From: Diphasiastrum complanatum
Lineage: Eukaryota; Streptophyta; Lycopodiopsida; Lycopodiales; Lycopodiaceae
DNA length: 64,000 bases
NCBI GenBank assembly: GCA_029204225.1
Contig: CM055096.1
Coordinates: 28,533,995-28,597,994 of the forward strand
Reading direction: 5' to 3'
The notes under the pieces are model-generated. The model saw nothing but the letters and a program-made list of their open reading frames with translations, did no database searches and was not told the origin of the DNA. The first letter of the stretch is position 1, and each line of letters starts with the position of its first letter. Of this stretch, positions 11,301 to 24,700 are shown piece by piece. The position numbers and the translations under genes were made by a program.

Positions 11301-14300
11301 TTGAGCCACCCCTTGAGCCATGAATACAATGCCTTAGTGTTATGCCACCCCCCATGCCCGTTGTACGCATATGACTATAAGACCATACCGGTCAAATGCC
11401 GGCCAACCCTAGTCATTGCCCACCATATTATTGGTTAACTTAGTCAGTTGTACGTCAACTCTACCAAATTCGTCATGCAGCACGTCGTGTGCAAGTACAT
11501 TGGGTTGCAACTGCAACACACCTAGACATAACTGGCCTTAGGTGCCTTTGATGGGAAGTCATCAACCATCTCAAAGTGGTCCTATGACCTCTGGAGCTAC
11601 CGCTGTTGTTGGAATATGTTGGATCCTTGACTATATTCTAACACTCTTTTCCTCCTCAAGAATGTCATCGCTCCTCGATGACAAACTTAGGATAGGATTT
11701 CTGTAGCTGGGCTTGCTTGACTCTCCCATGTTGCTTTGGACAATGGTAATCCTTTCCAAGCTACCTAACCATATCTCAGTCGTCGCTATCTCTCCTCTAA
11801 GATATGCTCAGGTCCATGATCTGTCATATCTTGTTCTTGTCAGCATGCTACGACACCGCCCACTAGGCTATCATCTCCAGGCATTTCTTTAAATGACTTA
11901 CATGAAAAACTGGATGCACTTTGCATCCCTCGGGCAGTTGCAACATATAAGTTACCTCACATATAAGCTACCTCACTAACCTTTTTAATAATTCGCCATG
12001 GTCCACAATACCTTGGTAATAGCTGTGCACACTTGCCAGTTCTCATCGCCTTACATATAGGTAGCACTAGCAAAAAGACCAAATATCTTCTCTCGAACTC
12101 CTTGTATGAGCGATTTTCACGTACACAAGTCTCTGCTCTAGCTCGAGCCTTGAAAAGACTTTGATGTGCTAAATCCAACTTAGCTTGCATTTGAGTCCAG
12201 AACTTTCCAACGCTATGTACCTTCCTGAGAATCCTTAGAGTTGTCGGACTCGTCGGCTAGAATCCATGATTGAGTTCAAATGGGCTCATCCTTGTGGACA
12301 CATTCTTTTTATCATTATATGCATACTCTACTGTTGGCAAATATTTCACCAGTTAGTCTAACATTCACTTACATTGTGGGTGTTCACTACTACTCGTCCG
12401 CAATTGTGTTCCCTACTTGGGATCCCTGTTTGAGACAATGGACTTCGAAAATGCATGCAATCTCACTACCTGATAAATGAACAATTCTGCGAATTGTGAA
12501 GTTGTGACTTTCTTTTTGGTGGCAATAAAATGAACCTTTTTAGTAAGCCTGTCCCCAACTATCAAGATTGAATTCATCAAATTTTGAGTCCTCGACAATC
12601 CAACAATAAAATCCATAGAGTTGCTCTCTTGAGTCGAATGGACTGTGGGGTATCTCCAATAAATGGGGTAAATTGTGGACGTACCCTCTTTGCCTTGTTC
12701 ACCTAACAATGCATGCAACGTTGGATGTACCTTCTAACGCTTGTCGCATACGTGGTCAGAAGAAGTGTCGACTTACTAACTTAGATGTCTTATCCATTTC
12801 AGGATGCCCTACGTAGGGACTATCATGACACTCATGAAGGACCTTACAGTAAAGTCCGTTCATGTTTGGCATGGAATATTTTCCATTTCTCTTTAGCATA
12901 CCTCAGTGTATGCAAGATATGTGTGTGCCTCATTAGAGGAGATAGATGTGGCTGCTCCGTCCGAAATACCGGTAATGACATGTGCAATAGGCCACACACG
13001 CTGACAATTCTCATCTCTTTGTTGAGCTCGTCGAATCTCATGAATGAGCTTGCTTTTAGCCTAACTTAGGTTGATTACAGAAATGCCTAAGATTGTGATG
13101 GTTAGTATATACACAAAATTCGGCACCATATAGATAGTGTCGCCACACCTTGAGTGAATGTATAATTGCATACATTTCCTTCTCATGTGTCGGGTACCTC
13201 TGCTGAGTAGGAGTTAGCTATTTACTCTCAAAAGCTATTGGCCTCCCCTCCTGGTTGAGGATTGGTGATTTCACTTGCATCGGTCTCTAAAGGAAATGGC
13301 TTTTGGAGATCGACAATCTGGAGCACAACATTGCCTCCTTAAGTAATTAAAAATTGTCCTCGGTCTCCTTAACGCTAATACCCAAAATGCTATTATTGCG
13401 TAATAGGTCCGTCAATGGAGCAGCTATCAGACTATAGTTCTCGACGAATCTGCGATAAATTACACAAAAACCCAAGGAGGAGCGTAATTGTTGGCCAAGG
13501 ACAATTCAATATTACAGCCACGTTAGTTGGATCTATAGTTATCCCCTCTGCCATCACAATGTGACCGAGTAGACCACACGAGTCATACACAACTCGGTTT
13601 TCTTATCATTAGCATGCAAAACTTGTCTTGCACTAAAGACTATTTCTAGATTCTTTCTATGGTCTAGAATCGACTTATTGTAGAATAGGATGTCATCGAT
13701 AAAATCAATGATGGGCCTACCCATAAAGTCTTTGAGTATGTCTTTTTTGAGCATCATGAATGTCATTGGAGCAGTGGAGCATTAGTTAGACCAAAAGGCA
13801 TGACCAAGAACTCATATTGTCCAAAGTGCATACAAAACACCATCTTTGGTACATCAGGCTCCCTAATACAGATCCAATGGTAGCCACTTTTAAGATGTAT
13901 CTTGTTGAACACCTTTGCAGCATGCAATGCCTTTAACAAATCATCTATTTATGGCATAGAATACCTGTGTTTTATCATGATCTTATTCAAGCCAAGATAA
14001 TCTACACACATCCTAAAACATCCATTTTTCTTCTTTATCAACAAAATTGGCAAAGCGAAGGCTGAATAACTAGGTTTAATGTAGGCTAATCTAAGATACT
14101 CATCGAGTATCTTCCTCCTCAAGGCTCATCCTATAGGGAGGTTGAAAAATGGGTCCTGCCCTTGGAACCAGCTCAATCCTGTGTCCAACATTTGTACTAG
14201 GGGGGCATCCGACTGGTTTTTCTTAAACAAGATCTGACTTGAACGTTTGCCTAATAGACTTGTCTAGAGTACGAAGCTCAATAGGATCCAAAGCAGATAT

Positions 14301-17300
14301 GGACGCTATCTCTGAAGATTGCAATGCGGAAATGTGCTTTTGCCTATTTAACTTATTTGTTGTAGATTGCAATACATTACCATACAGTGTAGGTGCACTG
14401 AGGTTCCAGAAATGCGTTTCTGGTTTTGGACAGCAATTTTAGGTCTAGTTTCGTGCAATTTCAGGGCAAAATAAATATATAATTTGTTTTTTTTTCTCAA
14501 CGATTCTGGTGCCAGAAATGCGATTCTCAGAAACGCATTTTAGGGAATGTTAAATGCGTTTCTGTGCAACTATGCCATACACTATCTATCTTATCAGAAC
14601 TTAAAACATGTGATCCATTCACTAAGTCATTCACAATTAAAAAACACATACAAATATTGGAAACGCTGTTTCTATATTTGTAAAACCAAAATGAGAGGGC
14701 CATCAAGCGACTTCCTCTCACATTTCAAGGTATGGGACAAACCCCCATACTTGAACTCATATACATGAATTACAAAATCTGTCGTTGGCTGCCTAGCTGC
14801 ATGCCAATGTTTACCAACCACTAGATCAAAACATGCTAGTTTGGTAATCTCAAAATCCAGGGAATTTGTATATGTTTGTTTAGTAAGTAGAAGCACAATT
14901 TGTCATGCCCAGGACTGGTCTCGGGTAGCGTGTCCACGCTAGGAACCGGTAGATCAACAACTCGTAAGTTAATTGTGACTATAAGGGAATTGGGGCCCTT
15001 ATGTGTACATGGTCATAATTAATGGTTGTAGGCTTAAACACAAGGTGGTGGAGTTGGTATGGGTTTATCAGTGAGTCATTAGGGAACTGGATGACGTGGC
15101 CCAGATAGGCTGCAGAGGTGTCCGGTGAGGTGTCACAGTGCACTACTAGTGGTGCATGGGCCTTGGAGGGTATAAGTATACCTGCTGGGCTCTCACTAGT
15201 GTATGCTTGATTTTGTGATTAGTAGTCAACGTAACACGTGACATATGCTCACTGGGAGACTTGGTCCAGTGCATGAGTTACACTTGTTGTGGACTGTCAA
15301 CGGACAGGTCAACAAGACGTGTCATATGCTCATTGGGGCACTTGGTCCAATGTATGAGTGACATGTGTCAACTAGTCTACCTGTAGCTTGTCTATGTGTC
15401 AGGGTACTGCCAAGTGGCAAGTGTCGACTGTGCATGGAATTTGCCATGTGTCAACATTAGGATGTGTCAGGGCTAAGGGATACTTGAGGGGATATAGTGT
15501 GAGTCTTGCTAGGCCCTATCTTATTCCTATGCAGTTGAAGTTGGGAGGAGACTTGCAACAAAGCTCTCATGCTTGCTTGTTGATCTATGTGCTTTTGCTT
15601 GAGATTAATAAAGTATCAAATTTGCTGGGTATTTTTGTGTACTTACTTAGGGCTTTGTGTGCTTGTGTGTGCAACATTTGGTATTAGAGCGGTTGCTTTC
15701 TAGACTCGTGTGGGATTTGGCATATTCAATTAGGGTTTGGTGAAGCTTGGAGCCCATAAGAGTAGATTGAAGTCCTATGGTGTATTGTTGATCTTTTGGC
15801 AGCCTTTGAGCAACTTCTACTACTTGGCTTGTTTATTCTCTTTGCTTTTGTGAAAATCTAGCCCCAAATAGGATTTGTAAAATTGTTTGTAACTTCTTCA
15901 ACACTCAGTGTTTTTCAGATCTGTCAGTTGCTATAGGCTTTCTGTGGTAGTGCTTTTTGCCTCTTGATTCGGTGATCATCCCTTGCTTTTTGCTAATTGT
16001 CAGTTTGAAACCTTAGTTTGCTGATTTTTTGGAGAAGAAGAGTCTGTGAGTAGTTAGAACTTGGCTATAGGAGGTTTGTTCTATCCAGTTCTAGGAATTC
16101 ACGGTAATCTATATGGATAGTGATTTGTGCCGAGAGCTTGTTCTTGCTTTGTTTCAAGAATTGAACTTGTTGATTTGCATAGTTTTTTGTACATTGCTTC
16201 TATTCTTTTGCTATGGCATCCGCAAGCAACACCAGTCAAGTTTCACAAAGATTAAACGCAATATGTTCCAAGGTGGATACTATCAAAGCCACTCTTAAGT
16301 TGATTTTGGAGCAACTCAAAGGTAAAGGAGCTAAGTATTCTTGAGAGAGTTAGTGGTACGACTATGGAAGCTGAGTTGGGATTTCGAAAGAGGAAGCTAC
16401 CTATTATCAAAGATCTAAGTGGAGGAGGAAGGTGTAAAAGGATTACATAGTTCCACCAACCACATGGGAGCCATTCCAGCGAATGTTTACGCAAAATTGG
16501 GTGCCTATGGATGAAAATAATAGAGCCATGTAGCAATGGACTTATTTAAAGCAGGGTACTTGAGCGTGCAGGATTATGCAAACAAGTACCGAGAGGCTTT
16601 GTTACACATTCCTTAGGAAGTTCCTATGTACATGCAACTGTTTCATTTTGTGGAGGGACTTCAAGAGAGTATTCTCCCTTTTGTGAGGAAGGAGCAATCT
16701 CATGATTTGTTGGGAGCCATACAAGTGGCTTTGTATTATGAAGATAGCAAAAGGGGCCCGGATGTTGCTGCGATAGACTGCTATAGGTGGCCAGCAACCT
16801 TGGGGACTCAAGGGCAAATCGAACAAGAAGATAAAGTTTGAAGGTCAAACTAGTCAGTGGTAAGCTTGGGGTGACTAGAAGGGAAAGGTGCAGGGGCCCC
16901 CAAAGGCAAAAGGTTGTATGGGTAGCCCAATGTCCAAAAGGGTCAGCGTCCTTCAATGTTGTCTCCTTAGGACCAGGAACGTGCAAAGAGGGAGAACCTT
17001 TGTTTTGGATGTTTGGGGCAACATAGGTCGAAAGAACGTCCATGGAACTTGATGTGGACCACATAAAATCTTTAGGTGGACCAAATGAAGTAGGGGGATA
17101 ACCCTATGACAGTGGAAAAGATCGAGCAAGAAGCCAATCCGGACGCTCACACCTCATTAATGTTTCGGTGGTCAGGAGAGTGGACATATCTTGACCAACG
17201 TGTTTGTCAAAGTCGGCTCGCCAAGGGTATCTATCTCCTAACACTTCTCTTATTGTTATGCAAGGACAACTGTGTGGTAGATATGTTCAGGTTCTATTTG

Positions 17301-20300
17301 ACAATGGGGCCTCTCATAATATGTTGAATTCAACTTTGGTACGGAGCTTAGGTGTGAGCACTCAACCATCCTAGTACCAGTACATAGTGGCAATGGCTGA
17401 TGGAAAGGATACAAAGATTCGGGATAAGAGGGTCGTCGACATTGCACTATTTGTACAAAGTTACACAGAAGAGCTGGATTTTGAGATAACACAGCTTGTG
17501 CGGTTTGATGTCGTGTTGGGCATTTGTTCGCACACGATGAGGAAGCCACACATAGCCTGGGATACTCATGTGTATGAGTTCCAATTTGATGGTGTGATGC
17601 ATTCCCTTTGTGGTGAGCGGGATGTGCCTCTTGAATCGCTTTTTTCAACTACGCAATTGTGTAGGATCCATTATGAGTACATGTGTGTTTGCTTTTTACT
17701 TGATATTACTAGTCAGAGTAGCATGCAATATGTGCAAACCAATAGTGCAAACCTTAGGATTGTGTTGTCTACTTTTGAGGGAGAAGACTTTATTCGCCAA
17801 TAATAAAGAAACTGAATTGTTTAAATAGGAAATAGAGTATCTTGGTCATATAGTGTTTGTTGATGGAGATAGGCCAGATCTTAAGAAGGTTGTTGTGATC
17901 GTTGCATGGTCTATGCTAGTTGATTTGACAACACTCCATTCTTTTCTTGGATTGGTAGTATTTTATAGAAAGTGTGTTAAGAAATACTCCTATATTGCAA
18001 CGCCTTTGACTAATTTGACTCAAAAAAAATAAATTTGGTGAGTGGATTGAAGTGCAACAATCAAGCTTTGATAAGTTCAAGCAACTTGTTGCTGAATGCA
18101 TCACTATAAAGATTGTAGGCCCTCAAAAGTCCTACATTATTGATATGGATGAGAGTGACATTGCAGTGGGAGTAGTTCTGATGCAAGAGGGTAGGCTTGT
18201 GGCCTTTGAGAGCAAGAAGCTCAACCTGGCATAGAGAAATTATCCAGTTCAGGAAAAGGAGTTGTATGCCATAGTTCATGCATTAAAGGCATGGAGGCAT
18301 TATCTATATGGATCGGATTATGAGGTATTCATTGATCATGATACCTTGAGATAGTTTTGTAAGCTTGTGGCCTTTGAGAGCAAGAAGCTCAACCTGGCAT
18401 AGAAAAATTATCCAATTCATGAAAAGGAGTTGTATGCCATAGTTCATGCATTAAAGGCATGGAGGCATTATCTGTCTATTTGCTCAACTGACATGCTGGC
18501 ATAATGTTTGTGTGTCTTCAATGATAAAGGTTATGCAACATTGATCAGGGTAAGGATAAAAGATCTGACTGAGCAAGGGTGGTCAATCATGTGAAAAGCA
18601 GTTACACCGCTTACAAATCTCAGAGAATTTATATTTTTATTGGTGTCTCACTCACCCTCTTGTCCAGGTGCATTGTCACACAGCTATCCTATCTTGGTAT
18701 ACCATGGAAACAACCCATCTCAATCTTTTGCTAGTTTCTGGTGGAACCGTGGGAGGAAATCCTACAATGGTCAACTCTTTCCAAAGCTTGGCGCATCCTT
18801 GTATCTTAAAAGTATCTCGGGCATTTGGTAGAGGTTTACATCTTGAAGATTCGCCTCATGAGTGAACTGTTATTCTGGGCCCTGTAGGTACGCTTAAAAA
18901 GTCTTCTACGATCATGTTCACAACAAGATAATAAAGAGAAAGCTATCATTGCAGAGTAAGTTAGGCTTATCATGTGTGAGAGGTTGTGGAGGTTGTGGCA
19001 GGAGTTCTTGCAAAGAAAAAGATGAGGTTGATAACGAGGATGCTTATGTGCTAAAAGGTAGGGTAGATGTGATAGGTTGTGGAGGTTGTTGCTTCTGATA
19101 TTGAGATGTAGGCTTCTCCTGAAGGATTTTTTTTTAAACCATTCTACAGTAGAATTGAGGATATGTATTATAGATAAATGTGTAGACTATATTTCTCCAG
19201 CAGTTCATGAGATATTTAGGTTGATGCATCTTACTTCAGTAATGTAATTCCCCATTTCCTGTTATTATGTGTTGATTGTTAATAGTTGAGTTTTTTGAAA
19301 TTTCAAAGTTATCACTATCAGAGCTCCTCAATCATTAATCTTGCTCGATGCTGTTGTTTTATTTTGAAAAACATAAAATGTTTGATTCGTACTTACATAA
19401 GTCTTTCGGTATACCATCTGAAGAGGCTATGATAAGAGAAATAAAGTCATGTTTTTCACCTTGTGAATCTCGTTGAGTAATAAGAGACCTAAGTCTTTCA
19501 AAAAGTACATTCCCAACTTATGATCGTCTAACCTTTATAGGTATGTTTATTATCAGGGAATGGACGAGCATAAAGGTTCTCATATAAGAAAGTTCTATGT
19601 AGAGGTATGTCTTGCCAAATTTTGTGATTTGCTACAATGTTCTTAATTTTCCTTTTGAACTTGTGATGTATTAAGCTATCTTGTGTATCAATATATCTGA
19701 CCATGATGCTAGACTTTGAAACTTCTTCTGCTGGCATGCATAGGGAATTCAGTACTTAGAATGTATGTCTAACCACAATTGTTCATATGGCTATCTTATT
19801 TCCACTCCATGTCCTTGCTCAAAGCACTCAGTTGGTTCAAGTTGTCAGTCAGTTTGTTAGACATTCTGCACAGTCAGAGCATATCTTCCATATAATGCAT
19901 ATGAACTTATATCCTTCTTTTCTGTTGCATCTCCATCGTGGATTTAAGAGCTGCAATGATTCACAGTAGTATAGGATTTTGAAATCTGTCTTCTAATTGC
20001 AGGAAATTTCTTGATTCAAATCTTGACTGTGTAAGGTTTGAGTTGTTCATAACGTTTGAGGTTATTCTTCTATATTTGTTACGCTGTGAAACTTAAAATA
20101 TGCTTGTTGCTGAAATACTTTATACTTTGAGAACTGCATACTTTTCCTTTTTGGGACTCCACAATTTTTTTGCTAATTCTAACCTTTTGCCTAATGATAT
20201 AGAAATTTTAGAGCCAATTTGAATCTAAGTCTTACTGCTATTCTTGCCTCTCTCGATGTAAAATCGATGAACAGCATAGATTGATCTGCTCTTTCCACCA

Positions 20301-21678
20301 TGCTTTGCCAGGCCACGTTTGGCAAATCACCTGAGATTACTAGTGCCTCTGATTAATAGTCAGGGGCCTTTTGCTTGTATGTCAAGGTCTTTGCTAGCCT
20401 CAATGGCTAAGAAAGTGTCACCTGGACCACCTGTATCATCAGAGATACCGCCCCCCTCTCCAGTAGGGCCGCTTAATTAGCTGCCTTCTCATGATATTTT
20501 GCTAGCTTGCTTAGCAGTTTCTCAGGTTTGTGAATTATCTTCTCCTATGCAAGCCTTGCCTATATAGCTTTTATTTTTGTGTGGTGAAGGTTTTTATGAT
20601 GGTCGTACTGGTGCTTGCCCATTTCCTTTGTCAAGATTTTATGGATTTGCATTTGCTTTTGTCCAATTCAAGGGCATATATGCTCTTTGTGACAATGGGA
20701 AGCGATATGGTTTTTTTCATTTTCACTGTTTATTGTTTCTTCCTCATAGCATGAGTCATTGATCGACAGCTCCTTGTCGGAGGCAACAATCTATCTTGGA
20801 ACTTACATGAAATCTTAAGCACATTAGACAACCTAAATACACCAGTGGCTGGTGAGAACCAAAGAAGTTTTTAATATCTCCAAAACAAGAGGAATTGACT
20901 ACTCACCAATGGTATCACCTAGTGCTCCTCAAACTCCAAGTTTGCTATGGATTAGTCGCGTAGTAATTATGCATAAAGCACTTGCTATATTTCCCATTAT
21001 GAATCTAGAGCTGATCTGATGATTCCTGCCTCCCCATTATGAATCTAGAGCTGATCTGATGATTCCTGCCTCTTCTTGTATGACATGGCTCCTTTTAAGT
21101 ACCCTCGTTTCTCTATTAAACATGTTGTTGTCTCCAAATAACATGTCTTTATCAAAAATCTACCAAGAACGACGTTTTATATAGCTTCAATATTAGCAAA
21201 CTGTTCTAGTCCCTCATATGCTTGTGATCCCCACAAACAAAAAACCATAGTAACCCAAACTCTTTAGTGGTACAAGGACTTGAGAACATCTATTGTACGC
21301 ACCAATCTAGGTGAATGATCCATGTGGGCTAATAGTAAGAATTCAACTGAGGGATGATGCTTCCAAGATGATGCTAGTCATACATGGGGGGAGGAAGAGA
21401 GAAAGTAAGCAATGAAGAAAGAGATTGTGTTATGAACTATGACACCCTAGAAGGGCAACTATCCCTTCTCCTCCTAGCCAGCAAGGCCTTTTTGCTTATG
21501 GAGAGGATCCCTCTATTGTAGGCTGATGGCATGCACATGTGTTGTGTGTCGTGACACCACTCACTCTATTGAATTTGGCGTACATGCATATTGAAGGAAA
21601 ACAAGAGTCAAGGCATCAAGATCTAGCTATCAATCAATCTCCACAAGACACAAGAGAGAAGAGACTGGGTGCCCTCCT

Positions 21679-21731
<53 letters not shown>

Positions 21732-24700
21732 TAGCAACACAAAGTAATGGAGAGCAATGCTTAGCCAAAACTGAAAAATGTGACACAATAAGCCATTATG
21801 TACTCTACCTACTTACCGAATGTAGGGCACTCCCAAAAGTCAAGATAGGGCCCCTAAACCAAATTAGACCTCTAAGGACCCACGAGTCAGTACATGACCA
21901 AAATTGGGTCCATCACAAATTAAGACAAACTTAACATGGCCTAAATAACTAAATACCCATGGTTAAACAATCTCGACCTTTTGGGTCAAAGTAACCTATG
22001 GATTAACTTTAGCATAGTCATTTATTTCTAACACTCTCCTTAAATGACAATGCAAAAAAACTGAAATCTTCACTATGTAATAAAGCCAACACGTGGTATT
22101 AAATTTAAAGCTTTGCATAAAGCTTCAAATCTTACTCTAGGCAACGCCTTAGTGAAAAGGTCCGCAATATTATCCTTTGTAGGACAATACTCAAGTAAAA
22201 TGTCGCCATCATGAAGGCTCTCCCGAACAAAGTGATAATGGATCTCGATGTGCTTCGTCCTCGCATGATAAACAGGATTCCGTGCAACTGCAATAGCACT
22301 CTGACTATCAATCAAGTTAAGAGTGGCTGAGGCTCGCCAAACTTCCTGTCAACAAGTCTTCTCAACCATAAACACTCCGTTGTGGCTGAAAATATCGCCC
22401 TTGGGGCTTGCTTCAGTCCATAAAGTGCGTTCTTGAGAAGACACACTTTATCTTCTTGGCCTTCAACCAAAAAACCAGCAGGTTGTTGAAGGTACACTTC
22501 CTCATTGAGATCACCATTGAGGAATGCTATCTTTATGTCAAGTTTCGCAAACGCCAACCAAAATGGGCAGCGAAAGAGGTTACTACCCTCACGGTAGTCA
22601 TCCGAGCAGTAGGAGAAATAGTCTCCTCATAATCAATCCCTTTTGCTGAGCATAGCCTTTGGCAACAAGCCTTGCCTTGTACCTTTCAATGGTACCATCT
22701 GCCGTATACTTGATTTTGTATACCCAATGCCCATTTAGAACCAATTGACTTCTTCCCATGAGGAAGATCAACAAGAACCATGAGTGAGTCATACTCATCT
22801 TGCATCGTATCCTCCCAACATTTTGCTCCCTTGGCCTGCTCACGAAAATCAGGTTTTTCCGCAACGTCTCCATGAGATGTAAGAGCAAAATCTAAAAAAT
22901 CAGCATAGTCCACTGATTTTGTAGAGGCACATGTCTTTCCATGATAAAATGAACTTACTTTGTTGTCCCACAAAGTCGACAACAGCCACCGTGGGACTGT
23001 TTTAGGCTGTCCAACAGCCATGTCTCTTCTTGCAATTTGCTATCCAAGATCTTCCGACATTGCACTTGGCTGTCCAAGATCTTCTAAAACTGGTCCTTGT
23101 TGTCCAACAGTTCCTACAGGCTGATTTTGAGCAACAATGGGCGGTTCTTGATGAACATTAGGCTCTAAACTTGATGAGGTGTTGGGCAGTTCGAAACTGG
23201 TTGATTGCTGCCCCTTATCTCCAGAAATTGAAGTACCAAATCTGGAAAAAATGCAACATTCATACTATGTGGGCTGTCCCCCTTCAAGATATGAGTTGGG
23301 GCCACATCTAATGAATTCTTTTCAAAAAAATGCACATCACGACTAACAATAATCTTGTTGGTGCTCAAATTGAACAGCCTATAGCCTTTGCTTTCACTAC
23401 TATAGCCAACAAAAATGCATTCAACTCCTTTATCCTCGTACGAAGTTTATCCGGAACAAAAGCATAAGCCGTACAACCAAAATGCGAAAGTGACAGATTG
23501 AAGGCTTCTTCCCATACGAAATTTCATAAGGAGTTAATACTTTCAATGCTTTAGTAGGACAACGATTGCTTATGTATGCTGCCGTTATAACTCCTTTAGC
23601 CCAAAACTTGTGAGGCAGTCCCTTTGCTTTGAGCATGCAACGGGCCATCTCCATAAGTGTGCGATTCTTTCGCTCTTCTTTCGCTCGGCAACACCATTTT
23701 GTTGAGGCGTATAGGGAGTTTGTAAAATTCCCTTCTCTCGAAGAAATGCACCGAACGTACTCTTGATGTATTCCCCTCCTCGATCGGTGCGTAGGGTTTT
23801 CAAAGAATGCCCAAACTGATTTCCACCATTGCTAGAAAATCTTTGAAATGCTGAAAAACTTCCGATTTAGCCTTCATAGGATAGATCCATGTAAAACGGG
23901 AAAAGTCATCAATAAAAGGCACAAAATAGATGCACTTTTCAATGGATTCGGTCCTCATTGGACTACAAACATCACTATGAACCAAATCAAATCACTATGC
24001 ACCCCTCGCATACATGCTGCTCAATAGTAGGAATGATTGTGATGTAGAAGCAACAAGACATATAGAGGAAATTCGTCGTTCATAGGTATCCATAATGAAT
24101 AAGCCAGCATGCATTGTTCCCAAAACAATAATCAAGAGAGACCTTTGAGGATCCTTGACAAGACAGTCATCTTCTTTGAACTCAACGACTAGTCTTTGCT
24201 TCAACATAGTTGAAACCAAAAGAAGATTCTTCTTGATTCCCGAAACATAAAGCACATTCTTAATGTATTTTTCTTCACCATTAGGCAGAATGATGGCTAC
24301 ACCCAATTCCATGAACAGAATAAGATGCATTATCCGCACATTGTACCTTGCTTCCATTTTGCACTTTCACTAATTTAGTGAATGCTTCTTTGCGAGAGGT
24401 CATATGACGAGTAGCACCACTATCAATCACCCATTCAATGGGCTGAAAATCAGCAACTTGCCAAACAGAACCTGAATTCCTCATAGATGTAGAAGTACTA
24501 GTAGAAGCAATATTAGACACAAAAGCATAGTCTTGGTTGAAGAGATCACCACTAGCTACAAGCTCTTGCTCCAAAGTAGCAAGTGAAGCACTAGTAACAA
24601 TTCCTTTACTCTCCTTTTTTGCAAGCTTTTTCTTACAATCCTTGATGAAGTGCCGTAGAAATGGCTGTGCCATGCATATCAACTTGAGGCACACCATGCA

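Larger units (their letters stand above)
11644..14896 (-). mobile_element. Decayed Ty3 retrotransposon, minus strand
   Basis: Pol domains read right to left: protease C-terminal part (14672-14896), RT (about 14200-13554), poorly preserved RNase H (13500-13050), integrase (13041-11957). All carry stops or frameshifts. The element is cut at 14896, immediately before a plus-strand Ty3 LTR, so it was probably the older resident. It sits in the 8.6-kb ubinuclein intron. Confidence 0.8.
15677..18483 (+). mobile_element. Decayed Ty3 retrotransposon internal region, plus strand
   Basis: Gag (about 16213-16840: [15 protein letters not shown], then [20 protein letters not shown]), a broken zinc-knuckle area, protease (17280-17640, [10 protein letters not shown] in place of D-S-G-A), then a jump to the RT thumb (17760-17850: [20 protein letters not shown]) and RNase H (18120-18475). 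The RT fingers and palm with the catalytic Asp-Asp are missing. Many stops occur throughout. No 3' LTR was recognised. It abuts the minus-strand Ty3 element on its left. Confidence 0.8.

Noticed and set aside
16624-17150. Minus-strand ORFs over the Ty3 gag-protease region
   Set aside because: The plus frames carry Gag and protease motifs; the minus frames have none.
19787-20762. Small ORFs in the ubinuclein intron as separate genes
   Set aside because: Hydrophobic or low-complexity frames under 75 residues with no motif and no splice-consistent partner.
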